This document shows, piece after piece, positions 42,379-52,071 of a DNA stretch of 64,000 nt. The translations under genes and the position numbers were made by a program. Source of the DNA: Lachnospiraceae bacterium (GTDB taxonomy: Bacteria; Bacillota; Clostridia; Lachnospirales; Lachnospiraceae); the NCBI GenBank assembly GCA_910574195.1, contig CAJTBF010000010.1:82503-146502 (forward strand), given 5' to 3'. The notes under the pieces were generated by a model, which saw nothing but the letters and a program-made list of their open reading frames with translations, did no database searches and was not told where the DNA came from. Position 1 is the stretch's first letter. Each line of letters begins with the position of its first letter.

Positions 42379-44223
42379 ATGGTGGAACAAAAAGAGACGG
42401 AAAAGCGGTTGAGGGAAGAGAAGAAACCAGAATCGGTTTTCGGAAAGTTTAAGAGTATCCAGAGTACGATGATGGTTAGTTTCTCTCTTTTGATGATCGT
42501 CGCGGTGCTTATTTTTTTATTGATTGCTTTAAGTTATACAAATGGGACGATCTATGAGAATACCATCAACTATACGTCCCAGATTATCCGGCAGGTCAAT
42601 TATGATATTGACGCCTACATGGATTACATGGAGAATATTTCTTCTGTTGTGGCCAAGAGTGGGGACGTGGCGCGTTATCTGTTTGAGGAAGAACAGACGG
42701 ATACGGAATACAGGGAAGAAAGAGAACGGATTTTAAGTCAGTTTCAGACGATCATGGAAAGCCGGGGGGATATTTACAATATTGCCGTGGTGGCGGAGAA
42801 TGGAAAAAGTATCATAAACGGCGGGGAGGAGGAATTGACGGAATACATTGATATCCGTACGCTGGCCTGGTATCAGGAAGCTATGGCCTCCACGAAAGGA
42901 ATTGCAATTTCCTCATCCCATGTACAGAATGCAATTAAAAGTTGTTATAAATGGGTCATTACGCTCAGCCGTACACTGATTAATAATCAAAATGGAGAAA
43001 AAGAAGGTATTTTTTTTGTAGATTTGAATTACAGCGCCATTAGTGATCTGTGTAACCGTAATAATATTGGGAATAAAGGTTATGTGTTCATTTTGGATGA
43101 AGAAGGGAACGTCGTATATCATCCAAAGCAGCAATTGATGTACGGCGGGCTTTTGACGGAGAATATTTCCGAAATTATGGAATGTGATTCCGATTATCTG
43201 CTTACCGGGGAAGGGAGAGAAAGTAAAATTTATACATTGTCAAAATCGGAGAAGACTGGCTGGACGGTTGTGGGAGCAGTGTACAGCGCCGAGCTTTTAA
43301 AGAATAATAAACAGGCGCAGATTCTGTATCTTCTGGTGGCTGCAGGACTTCTGCTGGGGACGTTGATCGTGTCCAACCGACTTTCCAGGGTGATTACCCG
43401 GCCCATTCGACAGCTCAGGGATTCCATGAGTACGGTGGAGGAGGGGGAGTTTGACAAAGCCGGGATTGCCGTGACTATGCAAAATGAAATCGGAAGTCTG
43501 ACCAGATCCTTTAATGTGATGATTGAGCGGATTCATCTGTTGGTGGAGCAGAACCGCTATGAGCAGGAACAGAAGCGAAAAAGTGAACTGCGGGCATTGC
43601 AGGCACAGATCAATCCTCATTTCCTGTATAATACGCTGGATTCCATCATTTGGATGTCGGAGGCAGGGCAGAATGAGGAAGTGGTGGTGATGACTTCGGC
43701 CCTGGCCCGGTTGTTTCGACAGAGCATCAGCAATGATCAGGAACAGGTTTTTGTGGAGCAGGAAATCGAATATGTCCGCAGCTATCTGACGATTCAGAAA
43801 ATGCGATATCAGGATAAACTGGAATATTCTCTGGAGGTGGATCCGGCCATTTTTCATGTTATGATTGTAAAGTTCACTTTGCAGCCATTGGTGGAGAATG
43901 CCATTTACCATGGGATCAAATGGAAAGAGAATAAAGGGAATCTGACGATTCGCGGATATAAAGACCAGGGAAAGGCTGTGCTGGTTGTGGAGGATGACGG
44001 AGTCGGCATGGACGAAGAGACACAGAAGCATATTTTTGAAGAGAAAGCAGAAAAGAAGGTGGAAGGACGTCTCTCCAATGGCGTAGGGATTTTTAATGTA
44101 CAAAAACGCCTGCAGCTGTATTACGGACCGGAATACGGAATTTCTTATCAGAGCAAACCTGGAGAGGGAACCAGGGCGGTGGTGAAGATTCCTCTGCCGG
44201 AGCGGCTGGGGGGGAATGTTTGA
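42379..44223 (+). CDS. YesM-type sensor histidine kinase
   Basis: 614 residues. One membrane segment lies near 32-55, an extracellular Cache-like sensor follows to about 312, and a second segment is near 313-333. HAMP comes next, then the His_kinase domain with His414 in QAQINPHFLYNTLD, and a HATPase domain (VENAIYHGIKW, DDGVGMDEE). It senses a sugar outside the cell, perhaps together with the membrane-anchored binding protein encoded next, and phosphorylates the YesN regulator. Confidence 0.93.
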   Translation: MVEQKETEKRLREEKKPESVFGKFKSIQSTMMVSFSLLMIVAVLIFLLIALSYTNGTIYENTINYTSQIIRQVNYDIDAYMDYMENISSVVAKSGDVARYLFEEEQTDTEYREERERILSQFQTIMESRGDIYNIAVVAENGKSIINGGEEELTEYIDIRTLAWYQEAMASTKGIAISSSHVQNAIKSCYKWVITLSRTLINNQNGEKEGIFFVDLNYSAISDLCNRNNIGNKGYVFILDEEGNVVYHPKQQLMYGGLLTENISEIMECDSDYLLTGEGRESKIYTLSKSEKTGWTVVGAVYSAELLKNNKQAQILYLLVAAGLLLGTLIVSNRLSRVITRPIRQLRDSMSTVEEGEFDKAGIAVTMQNEIGSLTRSFNVMIERIHLLVEQNRYEQEQKRKSELRALQAQINPHFLYNTLDSIIWMSEAGQNEEVVVMTSALARLFRQSISNDQEQVFVEQEIEYVRSYLTIQKMRYQDKLEYSLEVDPAIFHVMIVKFTLQPLVENAIYHGIKWKENKGNLTIRGYKDQGKAVLVVEDDGVGMDEETQKHIFEEKAEKKVEGRLSNGVGIFNVQKRLQLYYGPEYGISYQSKPGEGTRAVVKIPLPERLGGNV

Positions 44224-44285
44224 TAATATGGAGAATGACGGAAGAAAAGAGGGCTTTTGTTTGAATGTCTGTGGGGGAGGAAGGC

Positions 44286-45284
44286 ATGAAAGACTGGTGG
44301 AGTAAGAACAGGAAAAAAGGAATATTGCTGACGGGGATTGCGTTGGCGGCAGTTCTGGCTTTGGTTGTGTTTTTGAGAACAGAGATGGTCAGGGAGCAGG
44401 TGTTTCATTTGATTTTTATATCGAAAACCATGGATCCGGAAAATGGATTTTGGACATCTTTGATTGATGGCGCCGAACTGGGGGCAAAAGAGTTTGGCGC
44501 GGAGATTCAAGTGGCGGGCGAGACTTCGGAGGAAAATATTGAGGGGCAGATTGCAAAGATTCGGGAAAGTATTGGAAAGCAGCCGGATGCAATTCTGGTG
44601 GCTCCCTGTGATTATGCGGAGACGTCCGAAGTGTTGCAGGAAGTGGTGGACCATGGAATTCGGCTGATTTTGCTGGATTCTGTAATCGACAGGGACATTG
44701 CCGAAAGTACCGTGTCCACCGATAATTATCTGGCGGGTCAGGAATTGGGAAAGTATACAAGGACATTGCTGAAAGAGGAGCCGGTGATCGGAATTGTGGC
44801 GCATGTGAAGGGGACTTCCACAGCCATGGAACGGGAGAACGGAATCAGGGACGGATTGGGAACGTTTGAAAAAGAGATCCGGGAGGTTGTTTTTTGTGGT
44901 TCCTCCTATGAAAAAGCCTATCACCTGACGGTAGAATTGCTGGAAAAATATCCGGATATGAACGTGCTGATCGGAACCAATGAATACTCGGCGGTGGGAG
45001 CGGCAAGGGCAGTGCGGGATCTGGGGCTGGCAGGAAAAGTGACGATGGTGGGATTTGACAATTCCGTGGAGCAGATTCAGCTCCTGGAGGAGGGGATATT
45101 TCAGGCAATCATTATACAGAAACCATTTAATATGGGATATCTCGGCGTGGAGCAGGCGATCCGTTCGCTGACGGGAAAAAAGGTGGAAAAGAATGTGGAC
45201 TCCGGATGCAAGCTCATCACCAAAGAGAACCTGTATGAGGAAGAAAATCAGCGGCTTCTGTATCCGTTCTCCGGGCAGCAATAG
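44286..45284 (+). CDS. Membrane-anchored periplasmic sugar-binding protein, likely sensor partner
   Basis: About 332 residues from ATG 44286 (GGGGGAGG upstream). An N-terminal signal-anchor (residues about 11-31, KKGILLTGIALAAVLALVVFL region) has no lipobox cysteine and no clear cleavage site, so the protein probably stays tethered. The rest is a ribose-binding-type fold (FWTSLIDGAELGAKEFGAEIQVAGE, DAILVAPCDY, TMVGFDNSVEQI). It is co-transcribed with the kinase and regulator rather than with the permeases, which points to ligand presentation to YesM instead of transport. Confidence 0.88.
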   Translation: MKDWWSKNRKKGILLTGIALAAVLALVVFLRTEMVREQVFHLIFISKTMDPENGFWTSLIDGAELGAKEFGAEIQVAGETSEENIEGQIAKIRESIGKQPDAILVAPCDYAETSEVLQEVVDHGIRLILLDSVIDRDIAESTVSTDNYLAGQELGKYTRTLLKEEPVIGIVAHVKGTSTAMERENGIRDGLGTFEKEIREVVFCGSSYEKAYHLTVELLEKYPDMNVLIGTNEYSAVGAARAVRDLGLAGKVTMVGFDNSVEQIQLLEEGIFQAIIIQKPFNMGYLGVEQAIRSLTGKKVEKNVDSGCKLITKENLYEEENQRLLYPFSGQQ

Positions 45285-45410
45285 AAATCAGGAGACTTTT
45301 GGTGTTTTTCTGAGGCGGAAAGTGGCGGGCCGCCGGCTCCATGTGTGGAGGATTTGTGAGGAGCGGCAGAATAAAAAGAGGAACTTGTGAAGTCATAGGC
45401 TGAATAATTA

Positions 45411-45459
45411 CTAAAAGGGTGAAAAAATTACAGGTGTGTAATTTTTTCACCTTTTTTAG
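45411..45459 (+). terminator. Terminator of the two-component operon
   Basis: A 22-base arm (45411-45432) pairs almost perfectly with 45437-45459 around a GGTG loop and ends in a T-rich stretch. The A-rich stem could work in either direction. Confidence 0.85.
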
Positions 45460-45471
45460 TAAGATTTTCAA

Positions 45472-45500
45472 TTTCCAAAAAAGCGGCAAAAAGGTATACT
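45472..45500 (+). promoter_or_regulatory. Promoter of the second ABC importer operon
   Basis: TTTCCA (45472-45477) and TATACT (45495-45500) are 17 bases apart, directly after the terminator. The weak -35 fits an activated promoter controlled by YesN. Confidence 0.55.
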
Positions 45501-45590
45501 GCTTACAACAACTGAAATAGTGCGTGTACAGCATGACGCGGATGTTTGTTATGGTTGTGCCGGATACTTTTAGAATTGGAGGAATGGGAA

Positions 45591-46577
45591 GTGGAAAAGA
45601 TTAAAAACAACGCACTGGTTAAGAAAGTCGGGTTTAACAGACTTGTCTTGTGCTGTGTATTGCTGTTGATGTATGTTATCTTTGCAATATTAAGCCCTAC
45701 TTTTCTTAACTATAACCGGATTTTGAGTGCATTGAATTATGCATATTTTCTGGGATTTTTATCGTTGGGGGTAACATTTGTAATTGCGACGGGCGGGATT
45801 GATTTTTCCATCGGGCCTGTAATGTTTTGTGCGGCATTGATTTCCGGACACCTTCTTACGAAGTCGGGAGCGCCGCTGATCGTCTCGCTGTTGGTGTCTG
45901 TTCTGGTGGGGACTGCGTTTGGAGTTTTCAACGGCTATCTGGTGGCTTACTGGAAGATGCCTTCCTTTATCACATCCATGGCCAGTATGATGCTGGCCAA
46001 GGGAATCGGATCGGTGTTCACGGCAACCCAGTCCGTAAGCTGGCCGCAGTCCACACAGGAGAACGGCAGTTTCCGGATGATGGTGAAAGTAACCACCGGG
46101 AATGGGACGCAGATTCCGACCGGATTGATCGTACTGATCGTTGCTTCCATCATCTGTGCCGTGATTTTGAATAAGACAAAGATCGGGAGATATATACTCT
46201 GTCTGGGAAGCAACAAAGAGGCGGTAAGACTGTCGGGAGTGGATGTAAAGAAGTGGGAGATGCTGGCATATATCCTCTGCGGGATGCTGGCCGGAATTGC
46301 GGCCATTGCTTATGTCGGCGCTTATTCCACGGTACAGCCGGGAATGGGAGATACGTTCAATAATGAAGCGATTGCGGGATGTGTGATGGGCGGAACTTCC
46401 ATGACGGGCGGAATCGCATCCATCGGCGGAACATTTATCGGAGTCATGATTATTTCTCTTTTGCAGGAAGGCATTCTTGCCATGGGATTCCAGAAAGACT
46501 GGCAGTATGTGATCACCGGATTGATCGTGTTGGTGGCAGTATATGCCGATGTACGGAGCCGTAAGAGGTCGAACTAA
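45591..46577 (+). CDS. Sugar ABC transporter permease (RbsC type), second importer
   Basis: About 328 residues from GTG 45591, chosen because TTGGAGG lies eight bases upstream. A longer in-frame TTG start at 45546 has no ribosome site. It has about ten hydrophobic spans and the family motifs TGGIDFSIGPVMFC and GGTSMTGGIASIGGTFIG. It pairs with the permease at 48155. Order here is permease, ATPase, permease, binding protein, different from the first importer. Confidence 0.92.
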   Translation: MEKIKNNALVKKVGFNRLVLCCVLLLMYVIFAILSPTFLNYNRILSALNYAYFLGFLSLGVTFVIATGGIDFSIGPVMFCAALISGHLLTKSGAPLIVSLLVSVLVGTAFGVFNGYLVAYWKMPSFITSMASMMLAKGIGSVFTATQSVSWPQSTQENGSFRMMVKVTTGNGTQIPTGLIVLIVASIICAVILNKTKIGRYILCLGSNKEAVRLSGVDVKKWEMLAYILCGMLAGIAAIAYVGAYSTVQPGMGDTFNNEAIAGCVMGGTSMTGGIASIGGTFIGVMIISLLQEGILAMGFQKDWQYVITGLIVLVAVYADVRSRKRSN

Positions 46578-46647
46578 GAGGAAAGGCAGATAACAGTGGC
46601 GGCGGCCGGAGACAGGCGGCCACGATTATGGATAGGAAGGTGAGAAT

Positions 46648-48141
46648 GTGGGAGAAGTAATTTTAACAATGAATGGGATTGATAAATCTTTCCCGGGCGT
46701 GCATGCCCTTGACCATGTGAATCTGGAGGTCAGAAAGGGAGAAGTACACGCCCTGATGGGAGAGAACGGCGCCGGAAAGTCTACGTTGATGAAAGTGCTG
46801 ACCGGTATTTATTCCAAGGATGAAGGGACGATTACATACGAGGGAAAGGAAGTGGAATTTTCCAATCCCAGGGACGCGCAGGCGGCGGGAATCGTCATCG
46901 TGCATCAGGAATTGAATATGATGAATCATCTGACCGTTGCACAGAATATTTTTATCGGGCGCGAGAGTATGTCCGGAAAGCTGATCAACGATAAGAAGAT
47001 GAATGAAGAAGCGGAGAAGTTATTTCAAAAGCTGAATATCCAGATTGATCCGACGGAGAAGATGGGGAATCTGACCGTAGGAAAGCAGCAGATGTGCGAG
47101 ATTGCGAAAGCCATCTCCCATGATGCGAAGGTCATTATATTTGACGAGCCGTCCGCGGCCCTGACAGAAGCGGAGATTGAAGAACTGTTCAAGATCATCC
47201 GGGATCTGCGGGAGAAGCAGCTTGGGATTGTATATATCTCTCACCGGATGGATGAGATCAAGGTTATCACGGACCGGGTAACGGTGATGCGTGACGGGGG
47301 ATATGTGGGAACGCTGATTACGAAGGACAGTACGAAAGACGACATCATCAACATGATGGTAGGCCGTGTCATCTATGAAGATCCCAAGACGCAGAGTAAT
47401 GTGGCAAAGGATGCGCCGGTGGTATTGAAGGTGGAGCACCTCAATGCAGGAAAGATGGTGCGGGATGTGAGTTTTGAATTGCGCAAAGGCGAGATTCTCG
47501 GATTTTCCGGTCTGATGGGAGCGGGCCGCACAGAGACCGCAAGAGCCTTGTTTGGCGCGGATCCGGTGGACAGCGGAGAAGTGTATGTCAACGGGCAGAA
47601 AGTGACGATAAAAAATCCAATGGACGCCGTAAAATGCGGAATCGGATATCTGTCGGAGGACCGGAAGCGGTTTGGAATTGTGGTACAGAAGACGGTGGCA
47701 GAAAACTCCACGATGGCAGATCTGGACCATTATATGAGCGGAATTTTTATCAATAAGAAAAAGGAGAACGAGGTAGCGCAGAAGTATGTGGATTCCCTGA
47801 AGACAAAGACGCCGTCGGTGGATCAGCTGGTTGTGAATTTGTCCGGTGGAAATCAGCAGAAAGTAGTCATTGCAAAGTGGCTGGTGAGAAACTGTGATAT
47901 CCTCATCTTTGACGAGCCTACCAGAGGGATTGATGTCGGGGCGAAGAGTGAGATTTATCACCTGATGAATGAACTGGTGGCGGAAGGAAAGTCCATCATT
48001 ATGATTTCCTCCGAAATGACAGAGATTCTTAGAATGAGTGATCGTATTGTGGTAATGTGTGAAGGAAGGAAAACCGGAGAGATGGATATCTCGGAAGCTA
48101 CACAGGAAAATATCATGCATGCCGCAACACTGAGAGATTAG
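46648..48141 (+). CDS. Sugar ABC transporter, tandem ATP-binding protein (RbsA/MglA type), second importer
   Basis: 497 residues, starting at GTG 46648 after AGGAAGGTGA. Walker A is GENGAGKST (38-46) and Walker B FDEPSAAL; the second half has GLMGAGRTE, LSGGNQQK and FDEPTRGID. It energises the two flanking permeases. The kinase, isomerase and mutarotase for fucose lie just downstream, so L-fucose is the leading substrate candidate. Confidence 0.93.
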   Translation: MGEVILTMNGIDKSFPGVHALDHVNLEVRKGEVHALMGENGAGKSTLMKVLTGIYSKDEGTITYEGKEVEFSNPRDAQAAGIVIVHQELNMMNHLTVAQNIFIGRESMSGKLINDKKMNEEAEKLFQKLNIQIDPTEKMGNLTVGKQQMCEIAKAISHDAKVIIFDEPSAALTEAEIEELFKIIRDLREKQLGIVYISHRMDEIKVITDRVTVMRDGGYVGTLITKDSTKDDIINMMVGRVIYEDPKTQSNVAKDAPVVLKVEHLNAGKMVRDVSFELRKGEILGFSGLMGAGRTETARALFGADPVDSGEVYVNGQKVTIKNPMDAVKCGIGYLSEDRKRFGIVVQKTVAENSTMADLDHYMSGIFINKKKENEVAQKYVDSLKTKTPSVDQLVVNLSGGNQQKVVIAKWLVRNCDILIFDEPTRGIDVGAKSEIYHLMNELVAEGKSIIMISSEMTEILRMSDRIVVMCEGRKTGEMDISEATQENIMHAATLRD

Positions 48142-48154
48142 GAGGAGATAGAGA

Positions 48155-49159
48155 ATGGGAAATAATGAGAAAAAAGGGAATGCGCTTACCAACAATCCTC
48201 TGGTAAATGCAATCGGTACGCAGAAAATTGTGGTGGTACTGGTCATCATTCTGCTGGCGATTCTGTTCAGTGTGATGAGCCCGGCGTTCCGCCAGTATTC
48301 GACAGTTGTTAGTATTTTTGATTATTCATATTACATCAGTTTTATGGCGATTGGAGTCACGTTTCCTTTGATTACAGGCGGTGTGGATCTTTCGATTGGT
48401 ACCGGGATGGTATCGGCAGGCCTGGTTGGCGGTTATCTTGTGACTTTTAAAGGAATGCCGACCGCGGTTGGTATGTTGGCAGCATTATGCGTGGGATTGC
48501 TTTTGGGATGTTTCAATGCATTTCTGGCGGCAAAGCTGGAACTGCCACCCTTTATTGCCACGCTGGGAAGTATGATGGTGGCCCGTGGAATTGGTTCCAT
48601 TATTACAGGCGGTATGGCTGTGACCTGGCCTCCGTCAAGTGATCCAAGCGGGTGGTTTCGTAGTATTTTTAAAATCAGCGTGGGCGGATTGAATCTGCCG
48701 ATTGGCTTTCTGCTTGTAATTATTGCAGTAATTGTGATGTCCACCGTGTTAAATAAGACGAGACCGGGACGTTATATTATCGCACTGGGAAGTAATAAAG
48801 AAGCGACCAGATTGTCCGGTATCAATGTTGTAAAATGGCAGTCTCTCGCCTATCTGATCTCCGGTTTGTTTACCGGACTGGCGGGAATTGCTTATGCGGC
48901 GACCTTCCAGACAATCGCACCGGGAACCGGAGCCGGCCTGGAGCTGGATGCGATTGCAGGCGCGATTATCGGCGGAACTTCCATGAACGGAGGGTATGGA
49001 ACCATCGTCGGCACATTGCTTGGTGTATTCGTCATGTCTCTGCTGAAGACCGGTCTGCCGTTTATCGGACTGCAGGCAAACTGGCAGCAGATTATCACGG
49101 GACTTGTATTGATCGTAGCCGTGTTGATCGACGTGATCAAGAACGCGAAACGGGCGTAA
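48155..49159 (+). CDS. Sugar ABC transporter permease (RbsC type), second importer
   Basis: 334 residues with the spans and motifs of RbsC (TGGVDLSIGTGMVSAG, GGTSMNGGYGTIVGTLLG). It begins 13 bases after the ATPase stop, with TAGGAGGAGA before the ATG. It is the second channel subunit; the substrate-binding protein gene follows after 124 bases containing a small hairpin. Confidence 0.92.
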   Translation: MGNNEKKGNALTNNPLVNAIGTQKIVVVLVIILLAILFSVMSPAFRQYSTVVSIFDYSYYISFMAIGVTFPLITGGVDLSIGTGMVSAGLVGGYLVTFKGMPTAVGMLAALCVGLLLGCFNAFLAAKLELPPFIATLGSMMVARGIGSIITGGMAVTWPPSSDPSGWFRSIFKISVGGLNLPIGFLLVIIAVIVMSTVLNKTRPGRYIIALGSNKEATRLSGINVVKWQSLAYLISGLFTGLAGIAYAATFQTIAPGTGAGLELDAIAGAIIGGTSMNGGYGTIVGTLLGVFVMSLLKTGLPFIGLQANWQQIITGLVLIVAVLIDVIKNAKRA

Positions 49160-49224
49160 AAGATTCATGAAGAACATAAAGCGGTCGTAGCGGATTTAAA
49201 AATAGAAGCAAAGATTTTTACCGA

Positions 49225-49250
49225 TTAAAACCATCAAAAGATGGATTTAA
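49225..49250 (+). other. Small hairpin before the second sugar-binding protein gene
   Basis: TTAAAACCATC pairs with GATGGATTTAA apart from one mismatch, around an AAAA loop. It is in the leader of the binding protein, where mRNA processing or stabilisation could raise its level over the membrane parts. Confidence 0.45.
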
Positions 49251-49283
49251 TACAATAAATTATTCCAAAAGGGAGGAAAAAAC

Positions 49284-50429
49284 ATGAAGAAAAAACTTTT
49301 TAGCGTACTGTTGTGTGCGGCACTCATCGGAACCATGGTAATCGGCTGTGGCGGAAACGGCGGCGATGCAGGGACAGACGATGCGGGAACTTCCACGGAA
49401 GCAGACAGCGGCGATGACGGCGGTGACGCTGCTCCGGCAGGGGATCTCAACATCGAGATCGTTTCCAAAGGATTCCAGCATCAGTATTGGCAGGCAGTAT
49501 TAAAAGGTGCGGAGCAGAAGGCAGACGAACTGGGCGTGAAGATCAATTTTGTAGGGCCGAATTCCGAGTCCGACATTGCGGATCAGGTACAGATGCTGAC
49601 AAATGCAATCAATGCGGCGCCGAAGGCAATCGCTCTGGCGGCTCTGGATACTAATGCATGTCTGGATGCCATCTCCCAGGCACAGTCTGCAGGAATCCCG
49701 ATCGTAGGATTTGACTCTGGTGTTCCTGGCGCGCCGGACGGAGCCATCGTGGCAAATGCAGCCACAGATAACTACAATGCAGGTGCACTGGCAGCAGAAG
49801 AATCCTATAAAGCAGCTCTGAAAGATCGGATTGCGAATGCTTCCGGTACGGTAAGAATCGGTGTCATGGGACAGGATGCAACTTCCGAGTCTATCGTAAA
49901 CCGTGGTCTTGGTTTCATCGATAAGATCTGTGAACTGGTAGAAGCGGACGATAAGACCGTATCCGTAGAAGGAAATGACAAGTATGTATCCGATGCAAAA
50001 GGCGAGAAAAAAGACGGCGCGGATGTCATTATTGAAGTAGTAGTTCCTGCTTCCGTTACAAACGAGTTGTCCGCACTGGACTGTCAGACTCTGCTGAACA
50101 AAGACGATATCATTGCGATTTATGGATCCAACCAGCATTCCGGTGACGCAATGGTAACAGGTGATGAGAACCTGAACAAATTCGGTACAGAGGACGGCGA
50201 CGTTATCGGTATCGCATTTGACTCCGGTAAAGTAATCAAGGAAGCTGTAAAGAGCGGAAAATTCATCGGTGCAATTACACAGGCTCCGGTAGCAATGGGC
50301 GAGGCAGTTGTAGATCTTTGTGTGAAAGCTGCAAACGGCGAGAGCGTATCTGATATTGATACAGGATGCCAGTGGTTCACAGCGGAAAATATGGACAGTG
50401 AAGAAATTGCACAGAATCTGTATGACTAA
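49284..50429 (+). CDS. Sugar-binding lipoprotein of the second ABC importer (probable fucose importer)
   Basis: 381 residues. The signal peptide KKKLFSVLLCAALIGTMVIGC ends in lipobox VIGC with lipidated Cys22. A Gly/Asp/Ala-rich linker runs to about residue 52. The mature fold is ribose-binding-protein-like (VSKGFQHQYWQAVLKGAEQKADELG, GIPIVGFDSGVPGAPD, GIMGQDATSES-like VMGQDATSES). It binds the sugar outside the cell for the ABC complex. A strong terminator follows, ending the transporter operon. Confidence 0.92.
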   Translation: MKKKLFSVLLCAALIGTMVIGCGGNGGDAGTDDAGTSTEADSGDDGGDAAPAGDLNIEIVSKGFQHQYWQAVLKGAEQKADELGVKINFVGPNSESDIADQVQMLTNAINAAPKAIALAALDTNACLDAISQAQSAGIPIVGFDSGVPGAPDGAIVANAATDNYNAGALAAEESYKAALKDRIANASGTVRIGVMGQDATSESIVNRGLGFIDKICELVEADDKTVSVEGNDKYVSDAKGEKKDGADVIIEVVVPASVTNELSALDCQTLLNKDDIIAIYGSNQHSGDAMVTGDENLNKFGTEDGDVIGIAFDSGKVIKEAVKSGKFIGAITQAPVAMGEAVVDLCVKAANGESVSDIDTGCQWFTAENMDSEEIAQNLYD

Positions 50430-50504
50430 TCCGTGAGACAACTTTTCACGGAAGGAATCCGCAGGAAGATCCGGCGGAGTATAGAAGGAAGACCATGAAA
50501 AATG

Positions 50505-50543
50505 AAAAAACAGGAGGGCAGGATTTCTTGCCCTCCTGTTTTA
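50505..50543 (+). terminator. Terminator of the second ABC importer operon
   Basis: AAAACAGGAGGGCA (50507-50520) pairs perfectly with TGCCCTCCTGTTTT (50529-50542). Confidence 0.9.
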
Positions 50544-50677
50544 TGTTCCGGTATACAAAAAAGCTGTCGGTGGATATCCGGATCGGACGTATCCTCCGTT
50601 ACCGGGCAGCACAGTGCCTGGTGCGGTGTGAACAGTAACTGGTTTTCTGCGTTTAGGTGAATTTTATTATATTATAG

Positions 50678-50707
50678 TTGAAAGTTGTGGAAGGTATCCT
50701 GTATAAT
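50678..50707 (+). promoter_or_regulatory. Promoter of the 146-residue unknown gene
   Basis: TTGAAA (50678-50683) and TATAAT (50702-50707) are 18 bases apart, followed by a short leader with AGAAGGAGG. Confidence 0.75.
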
Positions 50708-50755
50708 AAAAAGGAACAGGGAGAAGTGTCAGGGGGGAACAGAAGGAGGAATTAT

Positions 50756-51196
50756 ATGCTGGATGGAATAGAAATAATCTTTGAGAACAGAAAGACGATG
50801 CTGACTTCATTAAAAAAGAAATCCTACGCGGCCAACACAGAAAGTTTTCTGGCAGAGCACGGGCATTATATTCGGGAGATGACGGATCATATAGCGGAAG
50901 CGGAGAATAAGGAGGCGGCCGCGGAGGAGATTGGCAGACAGATTGTAGATACGGTGAAGACACATTTTGTGAATAAGCGCGGAAAAATTGACGGAAAGAC
51001 ACAGAGCGATTTGAACTTGTTTCTAATCTATTATGTATTTCCGGGTATTCTTAAGTTTGACGCGGACAATGGGCCGGTGCTTGCGGAGGGAATCTGCCGT
51101 GTCTGGAGAAAAAGCTTCAAAGATGGTCAGATTAGCTATACAGATTATGATTCTCTGTATCACTCGTTCCAGGAAAAGATTTTTGGGATTTTCTGA
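50756..51196 (+). CDS. Hypothetical protein, 146 residues, charged and helical
   Basis: The start is ATG 50756, six bases after AAGGAGG. I do not recognise the family. The protein is soluble with no signal peptide or membrane span, and looks mainly helical and charged (FENRKTMLTSLKKKSYAAN, ADHIAEAENKEAAAEEIGRQIVD-like segment, NLFLIYYVFPGILKF, CRVWRKSFKDGQISYTDYDSLY). It has its own near-consensus promoter and is transcribed alone between the importer terminator and the convergent AraC regulator. No function can be given. Its tidy gene signals argue that it is real. Confidence 0.75.
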   Translation: MLDGIEIIFENRKTMLTSLKKKSYAANTESFLAEHGHYIREMTDHIAEAENKEAAAEEIGRQIVDTVKTHFVNKRGKIDGKTQSDLNLFLIYYVFPGILKFDADNGPVLAEGICRVWRKSFKDGQISYTDYDSLYHSFQEKIFGIF

Positions 51197-51205
51197 TCCC
51201 TGATT

Positions 51206-52051
51206 TTACCGAAGGTACCGCCTGGGGGTGGTGCCTTTATATTTTTTGAAGGTTTTGATAAAGTAACTCAGGTCGTTAAAACCGGAATTGTAGGCGACTT
51301 CCGTAATGGATTGATCGGTAGTCAAAAGCTGATAGCAGGCACGCTCAATGCGATAATAGTTCAGATAATCTACCGGGGTACGATGCGTCATTTCCTGAAA
51401 AAAACGACAGAAATATTTCGGGGACATCTGAATGGAATCCGCCATCTCCTGCAGAGTAATCTGGCGGTTGTAAGAGGACTCCATATATTCCAGCGCCTGT
51501 TTGAGCTGTACGATCCGCCGGTGATTGCGGGGCGGCCGGGGCGGGGCAGGATCATAGCAATGTTCGGAAAAGATGGCACCGATCATCTGATACAATGCGC
51601 CCAGCACCATGAGCTGATATCCTTCTTTTTTGGAGGAGACGGCGTCAAAGAGCGTCCAGACAGTCCGACAGATCTTCTGGCTGGAATTCTGGTAGAGATA
51701 GGTTACTTCCACTTCGTGATCAATGATCCTGCGAATCAGCCTGCAGCAGGAATCATTCTTATTCATAAGCATGTTCATGTCAAATACCACACACTCATAT
51801 TCACAATCGTAAGGGGTGCCCTCATGAAGCGCGCCGGCGGGAATAAAGAGAAAAGAATCTGCGGGAGCAAGAAATTCCTGCTCATCAATGAGGGTGCGAA
51901 AGGATCCTTTCAAAATCCGGATGAGTTCAAATTCGATGTGCCAGTGCAGCGCCATATTGTACTGCGGATGGGAAGGGGAAACGTGGTGATATTCTAATGG
52001 AAAGTCGGCGGTTCCTCTTTGTCGGCTCTCCCGGTAATTCAAATATTGCAT
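51206..52051 (-). CDS. AraC-family regulator (RhaR/RhaS-like), probable fucose-gene activator
   Basis: 281 residues. The N-terminal cupin domain has HWHIEFELIRILKGSF and FIPAGALHEG. The C-terminal DNA-binding part has ITLQEMADSIQMSPKYFCRFFQEM and SITEVAYNSGFNDLSYFIKTFKKY. It is transcribed divergently from the RhaB-family kinase/fucI/fucU genes, with 113 bases between the starts, the standard arrangement for a local sugar-responsive activator. A minus-strand promoter is visible at 52089-52118. Confidence 0.9.
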   Translation of the reverse strand: MQYLNYRESRQRGTADFPLEYHHVSPSHPQYNMALHWHIEFELIRILKGSFRTLIDEQEFLAPADSFLFIPAGALHEGTPYDCEYECVVFDMNMLMNKNDSCCRLIRRIIDHEVEVTYLYQNSSQKICRTVWTLFDAVSSKKEGYQLMVLGALYQMIGAIFSEHCYDPAPPRPPRNHRRIVQLKQALEYMESSYNRQITLQEMADSIQMSPKYFCRFFQEMTHRTPVDYLNYYRIERACYQLLTTDQSITEVAYNSGFNDLSYFIKTFKKYKGTTPRRYLR

Positions 52052-52071
52052 GGGACTCCTTTATGTGAATA

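Noticed and set aside
47020..48249. Minus-strand open frame of about 409 codons across the second ABC ATPase
   Set aside because: It is antisense to a clear ATPase gene, with unnatural composition and no start signals.
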